Assembly: GCF_037381185.1 (NCBI RefSeq)
Contig: NZ_JARRQY010000039.1
Coordinates: 1 to 29,826 of the forward strand
Reading direction: 5' to 3'
Source of the DNA: Acidihalobacter_A sp037381185
GTDB lineage: Bacteria; Pseudomonadota; Gammaproteobacteria; DSM-5130; Acidihalobacteraceae
DNA: 29,826 nucleotides
A program made the position numbers and the translations under genes. Of the stretch, positions 15,963 through 23,149 are shown piece after piece. Each line of letters starts with the position of its first letter. Within the stretch, counting starts at the first letter, position 1. The notes below the pieces were generated by a model that saw only the letters and a program-made list of their open reading frames with translations, ran no database searches and was not told where the DNA came from.

Positions 15963-16490
15963 ATGCATATTCCAATATCTCGCGATCCAACTCGATCAAT
16001 ATCGGTAGATCCGCATAGGACGATATCTATTGATCCGAGGCGATCTATATCGAAAGATCCAAATCGTACTATTTCTATAGATCCTTTTAGGACAATATCA
16101 ATCGATCCAAGGCGGACTATATCCATTGATCCTAATAGGACGATATCAATAGATCCTCATAGAACAATTTCGATTGACCCAAGACGGACGACATCGATTG
16201 ATCCCAACCGATCCATTAGTATCGATCCGATTCGTTCGTTGCAAATTCCAGGGAAATATATTTTTGACCTGAACCACAACCCTGTCGGCTTTACGGTGTC
16301 TGCGAATGAGAGGGTCATGCTCTTGTTCGACACGAACCGGAATTGGACGGGATTTGCAGTCTCTAATAACCACGATGGTTACAACCAGTTCGATATCAAC
16401 AGGAATTGGTTGGCGTTTTGGGTTTCCTCGGGAGCAGGAAATTTCAATGTATTTGACCTAAACAAGCGGTGGACTCATTTCACAACTTGA
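15963..16490 (+). CDS. Cassette 5 double-repeat protein: 11 octapeptides plus four 21-residue repeats
   Basis: A 175-residue protein made almost wholly of two repeat arrays. Residues 8-95 are eleven uninterrupted octapeptides with consensus DP-x-R-T-I-S-I (15984-16247). Residues 97-175 are four units of 21 residues with consensus F-D-x-N-x-x-W-x-x-F-x-V-S; the Phe-Asp pairs fall at about 101, 122, 143 and 164. The same octapeptide is written with different codons: the second and eighth units (both DPHRTISI) differ synonymously in five codons, so the protein pattern seems maintained. The alternating Ile-Ser-Ile pattern suggests a beta-solenoid-like rod, and the 21-residue units suggest a small four-fold beta structure, perhaps like 4-fold beta flower domains (weak inference). 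No signal peptide is seen. Start ATG 15963 follows AGAGGAGAG. Confidence 0.88.
   Translation: MHIPISRDPTRSISVDPHRTISIDPRRSISKDPNRTISIDPFRTISIDPRRTISIDPNRTISIDPHRTISIDPRRTTSIDPNRSISIDPIRSLQIPGKYIFDLNHNPVGFTVSANERVMLLFDTNRNWTGFAVSNNHDGYNQFDINRNWLAFWVSSGAGNFNVFDLNKRWTHFTT
15984..16247 (+). repeat. Coding tandem repeat, 11 x 24 bp
   Basis: Eleven in-frame 24-bp units, each starting GAT-CC or GAC-CC (Asp-Pro), lie within cassette 5. The units have diverged mainly at synonymous sites and at the third residue (T, H, R, N, F or I). There are no spacers, so this is not a CRISPR array. Confidence 0.95.
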
Positions 16491-16500
16491 CGAAAATAAT

Positions 16501-16560
16501 GGCTAACAAGTCGCGTCACTCGGACGCACTAAAGTGCGCCGGTGCGCTCGGGCGTTATAT
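16501..16560 (+). repeat. attC5
   Basis: The 60-bp site is the shortest of the array. Inverse core GGCTAAC at 16501-16507 complements the cassette 5 boundary GTTAGCC, and core GTTATAT lies at 16554-16560. The central stem is formed by GCGCAC-type palindromes (GGACGCACTAAAGTGCGCC). Confidence 0.92.
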
Positions 16561-16575
16561 ACAAGGAATAGACAT

Positions 16576-17082
16576 TTGAGTTGTCCAACGCTATATATAT
16601 TTTCCGGTTTGCCTGCGGTTGGAAAATCTACACTTGCTCAACTGCTTTCGAAACATCTACGCATCTTATATGTCCGCATTGACACTGTTGAACAAGGATT
16701 ACGGGATTTATGTGATCTGGAGCTAGAAGGTGAAGGTTATCAGCTCAGTTATCGGATTATTCAGGATAATTTGCTGTTGGGTCTTAGTGCTATTTCCGAT
16801 TCTTGTAACACCGAGGAGTTTGTTCGTCGGGAGTGGGAGGCGGTTGCCACGAATGTAGGTGCGAAATTTGTAAACATTGAAGTCGTTTGTACCGACCCAA
16901 AAGAGCATGAGCTACGAACCATTAAACGAAAAAGCACTGTGGCAAATCTTAAGCCTCCTAGTTGGGATAAGATTAAAAACCGAGTTTACGAACCTTGGAG
17001 TTCAGAAGTTATAACGATTGACACAGCAGGTTCGAGTGTTGATGATTCATTAAAAGAACTCTTGGCAAAGTTGGGTGTGTGA
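16576..17082 (+). CDS. Cassette 6 P-loop kinase-like protein
   Basis: A 168-residue P-loop NTPase of the small-kinase type. Walker A is FSGLPAVGKST at about residues 8-18. A following RIDTVEQ (about 36-42) resembles the Asp-containing segment that binds substrate in nucleoside, gluconate and antibiotic kinases. A basic TIKRKST stretch near 117-123 may be the lid. The substrate cannot be predicted; zeta-toxin-like or small-molecule kinases are alternatives. The reading frame is open back to 16534, but that lies inside attC5. The first plausible start within the cassette is TTG at 16576, with AAGGA eight bases upstream. This is a rare start codon and could keep expression low. Confidence 0.82.
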   Translation: MSCPTLYIFSGLPAVGKSTLAQLLSKHLRILYVRIDTVEQGLRDLCDLELEGEGYQLSYRIIQDNLLLGLSAISDSCNTEEFVRREWEAVATNVGAKFVNIEVVCTDPKEHELRTIKRKSTVANLKPPSWDKIKNRVYEPWSSEVITIDTAGSSVDDSLKELLAKLGV

Positions 17083-17089
17083 CGATTGT

Positions 17090-17161
17090 ATATAACAAGT
17101 TGCTGCACCGGAAAAATGGCTCGCTGGCGCTCGTCATTTTCCAGTGAGCAAAGCGTTAGCT
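17090..17161 (+). repeat. attC6
   Basis: The 72-bp site has inverse core ATATAAC at 17090-17096, the exact complement of the cassette 6 boundary GTTATAT, and core GTTAGCT at 17155-17161. A stem is formed by GGAAAAATG and CATTTTCC. Confidence 0.92.
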
Positions 17162-17180
17162 TTTATAAAACACAAAACAT

Positions 17181-17720
17181 ATGCACATGAATCAACTCAA
17201 TGTCGAAACCCCAATAGGTACGCTACTATTTCAGGTAACAGCAGGTGAAGGCGATATTGAAAAGGCGCATTTATCAGAATGCACTATAGAACCCATAATC
17301 CCAGATGGAATGAGTGTTGAAGGCTGTAAAGCGGTACTTTTAAGAAATACCCCAATTACACCTCTCAAGGATGTAGTTTTTTCTTGTACGTGGCATGCAC
17401 TGAAGGAAAACGGCTACGGGAATTCCGGCGAGGGTCTAGATGCTTGGGAATGGGAGCATAATAAAACGCTGGTTATGATTGGCACCGAAGATGATGAGTA
17501 TCTAGGTTCAAGAGTAAAGCTGAAAGAAACTACTTCAGCCTATTACCCAATAACAATGGAAGGCAACAGTATAAAAATACATGTCAGTGAGCATCCTGCA
17601 AATAAAGAACTTACTCTTCATTTCGTAATTTCATGGAATTCAGTCCCAGAAGAAGTTGATAGTTCTTGTTGGTTTGCAGTTGATATTCCACATAAGGGGG
17701 TGCTGCAAGAATGCAACTAA
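17181..17720 (+). CDS. Cassette 7 hypothetical protein
   Basis: A 179-residue protein I cannot assign. Its pattern suggests a mainly beta fold: repeated short strands (IGTLLFQVT, DVVFSCTWHAL, KTLVMIGTE, SIKIHVSEH, LTLHFVISW) separated by acidic loops. There is no signal peptide, membrane segment or catalytic motif. The ATG at 17181 is followed two codons later by another ATG at 17187, and neither has a clear ribosome-binding site. The AT-rich composition contrasts with the hydrogenase-like operon beyond it. As the last cassette it is farthest from any attI promoter and may be silent. Confidence 0.78.
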   Translation: MHMNQLNVETPIGTLLFQVTAGEGDIEKAHLSECTIEPIIPDGMSVEGCKAVLLRNTPITPLKDVVFSCTWHALKENGYGNSGEGLDAWEWEHNKTLVMIGTEDDEYLGSRVKLKETTSAYYPITMEGNSIKIHVSEHPANKELTLHFVISWNSVPEEVDSSCWFAVDIPHKGVLQECN

Positions 17721-17721
17721 A

Positions 17722-17793
17722 AGCTAACAAGGCGCTCGTTCGGACGCAAACTACGCTGCGCTTCGTTTGCGCCGCACAGCTTGGTCGTTGAAC
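17722..17793 (+). repeat. attC7, distal end of the array
   Basis: The 72-bp site has inverse core AGCTAAC at 17722-17728, the exact complement of the cassette 7 boundary GTTAGCT, and core GTTGAAC at 17787-17793. The interior stem pairs CGGACGCAAAC with its partner GTTTGCGCCG. No further cassette follows. Confidence 0.9.
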
Positions 17794-17924
17794 GGCCGCT
17801 GTTGGCTCTGGAACAGACAGTGTGACACGTACAAGCAACTGGCAGCTTGGGGTCGACTCTTGCCCCCTCAGAGATTCGAGACCAAGGTCCGCTTCCTACG
17901 GAGCGATGTGTGTTTGGGTGAGAG
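17794..17924. other. Integron-chromosome junction spacer
   Basis: The 131 bp between attC7 and the hyfI stop contains no gene. It has a short GGGG-x10-CCCC pairing near 17849-17866 but no T run. It is the boundary where the cassette array meets the Ehr operon. Confidence 0.5.
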
Positions 17925-18458
17925 CTAGGCCTCTGCGTCGCCTCCAACCTTCGCCTCTAGCGCCGCCAACAACCCTCGCATCAAATCTTCCGGTGCAGGT
18001 GGACAGCCGGGAATCTTGACGTCCACCGGCAGAACGTTTTCCACCGCACCGCAGCTGGCGTAGGACACGCCGAACTCGCCGCCGTCGCAGGCGCATTGGC
18101 CAGCGGCGATGACGAACTTGGGCGTCGGCGCGGCGCGCCAGGTGCGGCGTAGCGCGGTTTCCATGTGCCGCGATACCGGGCCGGTGACCAGCAGGGCGTC
18201 GGCGTGGCGCGGCGAGGCGACGAAGCTGACGCCGAAGCGCTCCAAGTCGTAATAGGGGTTTCCCAGGGCGTGAACCTCCAGCTCGCAGCCGTTGCAGGAG
18301 CCGGCGTCGACGTGGCGCAGCGCCAGGCTGCGGCTGAAGCGGGCGTCGATGGCGCGGCGCAGTTCGAGGCCGAGCGCTTCCAGCGCCGCGTCGTCGGTGG
18401 CCGGGGCGGGCTCGGTGAGGCTGCCGGTGCGCAGGATCTGGGCGAGGATGCGAAGCAT
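17925..18458 (-). CDS. hyfI: HyfI/NuoB-like Fe-S subunit of an Ehr-type complex
   Basis: A 177-residue small subunit homologous to HyfI/HycG of group 4 hydrogenases and NuoB of complex I. It carries the N2-type [4Fe-4S] cluster at the end of the electron path. The candidate ligands are Cys55 and Cys58 (GSCNGCELEV), Cys122 (AAGQCACDGG) and Cys152 (IPGCPPAP); further Cys occur at 124 and 136. The cluster site therefore looks intact although the partner large subunit has lost its metal ligands. It is the last gene of the operon, 17 bp after the large-subunit stop. The integron's distal end lies about 130 bp beyond it. Confidence 0.93.
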   Translation of the reverse strand: MLRILAQILRTGSLTEPAPATDDAALEALGLELRRAIDARFSRSLALRHVDAGSCNGCELEVHALGNPYYDLERFGVSFVASPRHADALLVTGPVSRHMETALRRTWRAAPTPKFVIAAGQCACDGGEFGVSYASCGAVENVLPVDVKIPGCPPAPEDLMRGLLAALEAKVGGDAEA

Positions 18459-18475
18459 GGTCGTCTACCGTTTCA

Positions 18476-20056
18476 CTACAGGTCGACTCCTGAATAGGAA
18501 CCGTTGACCGATTTGTTGCACACCGGGAAGTCCGGCACGATGTTGCCGTGGATCAGCCGCTCCAGCGCCGGCCAGGCGAACCAGCTCGGATCGCGCGGGA
18601 AGTAGCGGGCGATGTGCCCTTCGTCGCCGAAGCGTACCCAGGCCAGCGTTTCGCCACGCCAGCCTTCCACCAGCCCGAGTCCCTGCGCACCGGGCGCCGC
18701 GGCGGGCAGCTCGGCGACGATCTCTCCCCCCGGCAGGGTGTCCAGCAGCCGGTCCATCAGGTCCAGGCTGTCGAGCAGTTCGGCCATGCGCACGCGCACC
18801 CGCGCGGCGACGTCGCCCTCGGTTTCCGCCACCGCTGTCACCTGTAGTTCGTCGTAGGGCGCGTAGGGGGCGTCGCGGCGCAGATCGAAGCTCTGCCCGC
18901 TGGCCTTGCCCATGTAGCCGACGCAGCCCAGCGCCTTGGCATCCTCCGCGCTCAGCACGCCGGTGCCGACCAGGCGGTCTTCCAGCGGCGGGTGATCGTC
19001 GAGGATGTCGAACAGTGGTGTCAGCTCGCGGCGCAGGGCGGTGTGGTCGGCGCCTAGCGTTGCGATCTGCGCGGCGCCGAGATCGCGGGCGACGCCGCCG
19101 GGCACCATGCTGTCCATCAGCAGGCGGTGGCCGAAGCAGTCGCGGTTGCGGCGCTGCCAGCGCTCGCGCAGGCGCGCGGTCTGCAGATGGGCGAAGGCGA
19201 AGCCGACGTCGTTGCAGATCGCGCCGATGTCGCCGAGGTGGTTGGCGACGCGCTCGCGTTCGGCGAGCAGGCCGCGCAGCGCCAGTGCGCGTGGCGGTAC
19301 GCGGGCGGCCACGGCGTGCTCCATGGCCTGGCAGGCGGCCCAGGCGTGGGCCACCGCGCTGTCGCCGGAGACGCGCGCGGCCAGACGCGCGAGTGCGGCG
19401 GGGTCGCGACCCACGGCGAGATGTTCGATGCCCTTGTGCACGTAGCCCAGACGTTCCTCCAGGCGCAGCACGGGTTCGCCCGCGGCGTGGAAGCGGAAGT
19501 GGCCGGGCTCGATGATGCCGGCGTGCACTGGGCCGACCGGGATCTCGAACACGCCGTTGCCCTGCAGGGGAACGAACGGGTAGTCGGCGTCGGCCGGCGT
19601 GCGGCCCGGCGCCGGGGCGTCGGCCGAGGCGTCGGGATGCAGCGGGTGCCGGGTTTCCGGCCAGGCGCGGTGGCGGGTCCAGCGGCGCGCGTCCGGGTGG
19701 TCCGTGAAGACCACGCCGAACAGGTCGCGCGCGTGGCGCTCCAGGCGGTCGGCGGCGGGGTAGTGCGGCGTCTGCGAGGTGAATTCGGGGGCCGTGAGCG
19801 GCGTTTCTCCGCTCAGCAGCAGATGGTCGCCGGCGTATTCCAGCACGCAGTAGAGCCGCATGTGCTCTGCATCGGCATCGGCCCACATGCCGGCCCAGCG
19901 GCAGCCGTGCTCGGCGGCGACGGCGGCGGCGGGTCCCCAGTCGGCGGAGGCGAGCGCGAGGCTTTGCGTGGGCGCCGGAACGGGAACGTCGTGCGCGTCG
20001 ATGCCGGCCGCCTGCAGGCGGGCCCGGAAGTCCGGCAGCCAGGCGAAGCGGCTCAT
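18476..20056 (-). CDS. hyfG: HyfG-like (NuoC-NuoD fusion) subunit lacking Ni-Fe ligands
   Basis: A 526-residue large subunit. The N-terminal ~140 residues are NuoC-like (segment ERHARDLFGVVFTDHPDARR). The rest is NuoD/HycE-like, with PVGPVHAGIIEPGHFRFH (about 173-190) and RLGYVHKGIEHL. In group 4 [NiFe]-hydrogenases the active-site cysteines lie in RxCGxC and DPCxxC motifs. Here the first reads RVSGDS (228-233), with Ser230 and Ser233 in place of Cys. The C-terminal one reads NGSYSGVD, with Ser520 and Gly523 in place of Cys. All four Ni-Fe ligands are missing, so hydrogenase activity is not expected; Ehr complexes share this feature. The ATG start overlaps the preceding stop by four bases (ATGA). 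No C-terminal maturation tail is present, as expected without nickel. Confidence 0.94.
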   Translation of the reverse strand: MSRFAWLPDFRARLQAAGIDAHDVPVPAPTQSLALASADWGPAAAVAAEHGCRWAGMWADADAEHMRLYCVLEYAGDHLLLSGETPLTAPEFTSQTPHYPAADRLERHARDLFGVVFTDHPDARRWTRHRAWPETRHPLHPDASADAPAPGRTPADADYPFVPLQGNGVFEIPVGPVHAGIIEPGHFRFHAAGEPVLRLEERLGYVHKGIEHLAVGRDPAALARLAARVSGDSAVAHAWAACQAMEHAVAARVPPRALALRGLLAERERVANHLGDIGAICNDVGFAFAHLQTARLRERWQRRNRDCFGHRLLMDSMVPGGVARDLGAAQIATLGADHTALRRELTPLFDILDDHPPLEDRLVGTGVLSAEDAKALGCVGYMGKASGQSFDLRRDAPYAPYDELQVTAVAETEGDVAARVRVRMAELLDSLDLMDRLLDTLPGGEIVAELPAAAPGAQGLGLVEGWRGETLAWVRFGDEGHIARYFPRDPSWFAWPALERLIHGNIVPDFPVCNKSVNGSYSGVDL

Positions 20057-21525
20057 AGCAGATGGGCTCCGGCGATCAGTTGGGTGGCGCTGTCCAGCCA
20101 GTGCGCGAGCAGGCCGGGGATAGCCAGACCCAGCCACAGCACCAGGGCGAGGTGCAGTACGACCGGCAGCATGTTGGCCTTCACCGGGCGCTGTTCGGCC
20201 GGCGCGGCGCCGTAGACCATGGGGTGCAGATGTCGGAACAGGCCGGCGAAGGCGACCACCAGGCCGAGCAGCAGCACGGCGGCGAATACGGGTGCGGAGT
20301 GCAGGGTGGCGGTGAGCAGCAGGAACTCGCTGGTGAAGATGCCGAAGGGCGGGAAGCCGGCGATCGCCACCACGCCGACGAGCAGCGGCCAGCCGACGCC
20401 GGGTTGGGTGCGGATCAGGCCGCGGATGTGGTCGATGGACTGGGTGCCGGCGATGTGCACGGCATGACCGACGGTGACGAAGATGGCCGACTTGGTCAGC
20501 GAGTGCACCAGCATGTGCAGCAGCGCGGCGAAGGTCGCCAGCGGCCCGCCCAGGCCGAAGCCGAAGGTCATCAGCCCCATGTGTTCGATGGAGGAGTAGC
20601 TGAACAGCCGCTTGACGTCGCGCTGGCGGTGCAGGAACAGCGCGGCGACCAGGAACGAGACCACGCCGAAGCCCATCAGCAGATGGCCGGCCAGGTGTGG
20701 CGTGGCGGTGTCGGCGAGCGCGCCGTCGACCAGCATTTTGAGCCGCACCACGGCGTACAGGGCGACGTTGAGCAGCAGTCCGGAGAGGATCGCCGAGATC
20801 GGCGTGGGGCCCTCGGAGTGCGCGTCGGGTAGCCACTGGTGCATGGGCACCAGGCCGACCTTGGTGCCGTAGCCAACCAGCAGGAAGACGAAGGCGATAC
20901 TCATCACCGCCGGCTGCAGCTGTGAGCTGTGCGCGTGCAGCACGCTCCAGTTCAACCCCTGGGCCGGGTCGGGCAGGGCGTGCTGGGCGGCGAAATAGGT
21001 CAGTACGGTGCCGAACAGGGCGAGCGCGATGCCCACGCCGCAGAGGATGAAGTACTTCCACGCCGCTTCCACCGACTCCGGCGTGCGGTATAGCGAGACC
21101 AGCAGCACGGTACTCAGAGTGGCGCCTTCGACCGCCACCCACAGCACGCCGAGGTTGTTGGTGGTCAGCGCCAGCAGCATGGTGAACATGAAGCTCTGGT
21201 ACATGGCGTGGTACAGGCGCAGCCCGTGCGGGCCGGTCAGGCGCGTGTGCAGCACGTGCTGCATGTAGGGGCGCGAGAAGATCGAGGTGGTCAGGCCGAC
21301 GAAGCTGGTCAGCACCACGAGGAACACGTTGAAGGCGTCCACGCGCAGACCGAATCCGGCGACCACGCCATGCTGCGCGACCTGCCAGGCGAGCACGGCG
21401 GAGGCGGCGAAGGACAGCGCGCCCAGTGCCACGTTGACCCAGCCGGCGAGGCGGTCGCGGCGCAGCAGAGCCAGCAGCAGCGCGCCGGCCAGCGGCGTGA
21501 AGGTGGTCAGCAGCAGCGCGCTCAC
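20053..21525 (-). CDS. hyfF: HyfF-like antiporter-type membrane subunit
   Basis: A 490-residue polytopic membrane protein of the NuoN/NuoM/MrpA-D antiporter superfamily, with about 14 predicted helices. The quinone/ion-channel signature is clear in PMHQWLPDAHSEGPTPISAI, where Trp-Leu-Pro-Asp-Ala-His is diagnostic, and in later helices containing LFSYSSIEHMG. It should conduct protons or sodium across the inner membrane, coupled to redox in the peripheral arm. The GTG start at 21525 overlaps the previous stop codon by four bases (GTGA); the longer frame upstream of it lies inside the preceding gene and has no membrane character. It overlaps the large-subunit gene by ATGA. Confidence 0.93.
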   Translation of the reverse strand: MSALLLTTFTPLAGALLLALLRRDRLAGWVNVALGALSFAASAVLAWQVAQHGVVAGFGLRVDAFNVFLVVLTSFVGLTTSIFSRPYMQHVLHTRLTGPHGLRLYHAMYQSFMFTMLLALTTNNLGVLWVAVEGATLSTVLLVSLYRTPESVEAAWKYFILCGVGIALALFGTVLTYFAAQHALPDPAQGLNWSVLHAHSSQLQPAVMSIAFVFLLVGYGTKVGLVPMHQWLPDAHSEGPTPISAILSGLLLNVALYAVVRLKMLVDGALADTATPHLAGHLLMGFGVVSFLVAALFLHRQRDVKRLFSYSSIEHMGLMTFGFGLGGPLATFAALLHMLVHSLTKSAIFVTVGHAVHIAGTQSIDHIRGLIRTQPGVGWPLLVGVVAIAGFPPFGIFTSEFLLLTATLHSAPVFAAVLLLGLVVAFAGLFRHLHPMVYGAAPAEQRPVKANMLPVVLHLALVLWLGLAIPGLLAHWLDSATQLIAGAHLL

Positions 21526-22199
21526 GGCCGTTCTTCCTCGGCCTCGCTGAGGCGGTTGAGGTGGTCGACGTCCAGCGAGTCGATGCTTTCGCGAAGCTGG
21601 AAGAAGAACACGCCGAACAGCACCATGGCGACCAGCACGTCGAAGGCCACGCCCAGCTCCACCACCAGCGGCATGCCGCCGGTGGCGCTCACCGCGGCGA
21701 GGAACAGGCCGTTCTCCATGGACATGAAGCCAAGCACTTGCACCACCGCCTGGCGGCGCACGACCATCATCAGTAGTCCGACCAGCACTACCGCCAGACT
21801 GATGGCGACGATGTTGCGCGTGAACTCCAGGCCCTGCTGCACGATGGGCAGCACCAGCCAGTAGCTGAACACCACCAGACCGACGGCGGCGCCGGCGGCG
21901 AGGATGGGGTGGGCGAGTTCGTCGCGCTGGCGTGACAGGCCGAGGCGACGCACCAGGCGATGCAGCATCCACGGGATCAACAGCGCCTTGAGGGCGAAGG
22001 TGAGCGCGGCGGAGAAGTAGAGTTCCGGCGCGTGGTCGGCGATCGCGACTATGAGCGTGACCGCGGCGACATGCGCGCCCTGCCAGGCGAAGGCGTGGAT
22101 CGCAGATTGCAGCCGCGGCTGCGCGAGCAGGGCGAAGGAGGCGAACAGGGCCAGCGCGGCGAGCACCAGGACGATGGAATGCAGCGGCGGCAGGTTCAC
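21522..22199 (-). CDS. hyfE: HyfE-like (NuoK-related) membrane subunit
   Basis: A 225-residue membrane protein with about seven hydrophobic helices. The second half carries the NuoK-like block with GFMSMENGLFLAAVSATGGM, typical of HyfE. HyfE is found in hydrogenase-4-type and Ehr-type complexes but not in hydrogenase-3. It probably takes part in the ion pathway between the HyfC and antiporter subunits. The GTG start at 22199 forms a GTGA overlap with the hyfC stop, and its own stop overlaps the hyfF GTG. The long upstream frame is not credible. Confidence 0.9.
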   Translation of the reverse strand: MNLPPLHSIVLVLAALALFASFALLAQPRLQSAIHAFAWQGAHVAAVTLIVAIADHAPELYFSAALTFALKALLIPWMLHRLVRRLGLSRQRDELAHPILAAGAAVGLVVFSYWLVLPIVQQGLEFTRNIVAISLAVVLVGLLMMVVRRQAVVQVLGFMSMENGLFLAAVSATGGMPLVVELGVAFDVLVAMVLFGVFFFQLRESIDSLDVDHLNRLSEAEEERP

Positions 22200-23149
22200 A
22201 GTCCCTGCTCCAGGATCACGTGGCTGAGCAGGCCGAGCAGGGCCAGCAGAAAGGCGAGGCTGAGGAAGGACGGCGCCCGGAACAGGCGTTTCTTGGCCAG
22301 CACAGTCTCGGCCACCGCCAGCAACAGGCCGAGCAGCGCCAGCTTGGCGACGATCGCCAGTGCACCGGCAGCCAGCGCCGATAGCGTGGGCGTCGTGGCG
22401 ATGCCCCAGGGGAAGAAGACGTTGGCGATGAGCGCGCCGTAGAGCATCAGGCGCAGCTGCGCGGCCCATTCCAGCAGCGCCAGGTGACGGCCGGAGTACT
22501 CCAGCACCATGGCTTCATGGATCATGGTCAGTTCGAGATGCGTGCTGGGATTGTCGATCGGGATGCGGCCGGTCTCGGCGATGGCTACCAGCACCAGCCC
22601 GCCGAGGGCGAACAGCGTGGACGGCAGCAGCAGCGAGCCGCCGGCCAGCTGGTGATCGACCATGCCGGCGAGGTTGGTGCTGTGCGCGGACATGGCCAGC
22701 GTGAACACGGCCATGAGCAGGGCCGGTTCGGCCAGCCCCGAGACCATCATCTCACGGCTTGCGCCCATGCCGCCGAAGGCGGTGCCGACATCCATGCCGG
22801 CCAGCGCCATGAAGAAGCGTGCCAGGCCAAGCAGACCGGCGACGACGATGACGTCGGCGACCGTAGCGGTCGGCAACTTTGTGGCGATGAGCGGCACCGC
22901 GGCGGCGGCGAGCCAAGTGGCGGTGAAGACGATATAGGGCGTGACCCGGAACAGCGGCGAGGCGGTGTGCGCCACACGTGCTTCCTTGGCGAACAGCTTG
23001 CGCAGATTGCGCGCCGGCTGCAGTACCGAGGCGCCGCGGCGGTTCTGCAGCACCGCCTTGGCCTTGCGCACCCAGCCCACCAGCAGCGGCGCGAGCAGCA
23101 GGTAGACGAGTGCCTGCACGGCGGCCAGTGCGAGGTCGACGGTGTTCAC
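22196..23149 (-). CDS. hyfC: HyfC-like (NuoH-related) membrane subunit
   Basis: A 317-residue membrane protein homologous to HyfC/HycD and NuoH, the subunit linking the redox arm to the membrane arm. It has about eight hydrophobic helices and the characteristic loops MDVGTAFGGMGASREMM and IPIDNPSTHLELTMIHEAM, whose acidic residues correspond to the conserved quinone-cavity loop of NuoH. The start is the GTG at 23149, overlapping the hyfB TGA by four bases. It follows hyfB and precedes hyfE, the standard hyf order. Confidence 0.94.
   Translation of the reverse strand: MNTVDLALAAVQALVYLLLAPLLVGWVRKAKAVLQNRRGASVLQPARNLRKLFAKEARVAHTASPLFRVTPYIVFTATWLAAAAVPLIATKLPTATVADVIVVAGLLGLARFFMALAGMDVGTAFGGMGASREMMVSGLAEPALLMAVFTLAMSAHSTNLAGMVDHQLAGGSLLLPSTLFALGGLVLVAIAETGRIPIDNPSTHLELTMIHEAMVLEYSGRHLALLEWAAQLRLMLYGALIANVFFPWGIATTPTLSALAAGALAIVAKLALLGLLLAVAETVLAKKRLFRAPSFLSLAFLLALLGLLSHVILEQGL

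Larger units (their letters stand above)
13477..17787 (+). mobile_element. Integron cassette array, seven cassettes
   Basis: Seven cassettes follow the candidate attI, all with genes on the plus strand: 13477-14096, 14097-14874, 14875-15394, 15395-15945, 15946-16554, 16555-17155 and 17156-17787. Each boundary is a GTT-type core (13476, 14096, 14874, 15394, 15945, 16554, 17155, 17787). Each cassette carries near its 3' end an inverse core complementary to its own 5' end, in six of seven cases perfectly, as cassette integration predicts. The array is AT-richer than the flanking chromosome. None of the cassette genes is a known resistance determinant. Confidence 0.95.

Noticed and set aside
15984..16247. 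24-bp tandem repeats considered as a CRISPR-like or VNTR array
   Set aside because: The units are contiguous without spacers, stay in frame and vary mainly at synonymous positions, so they are a coding repeat.
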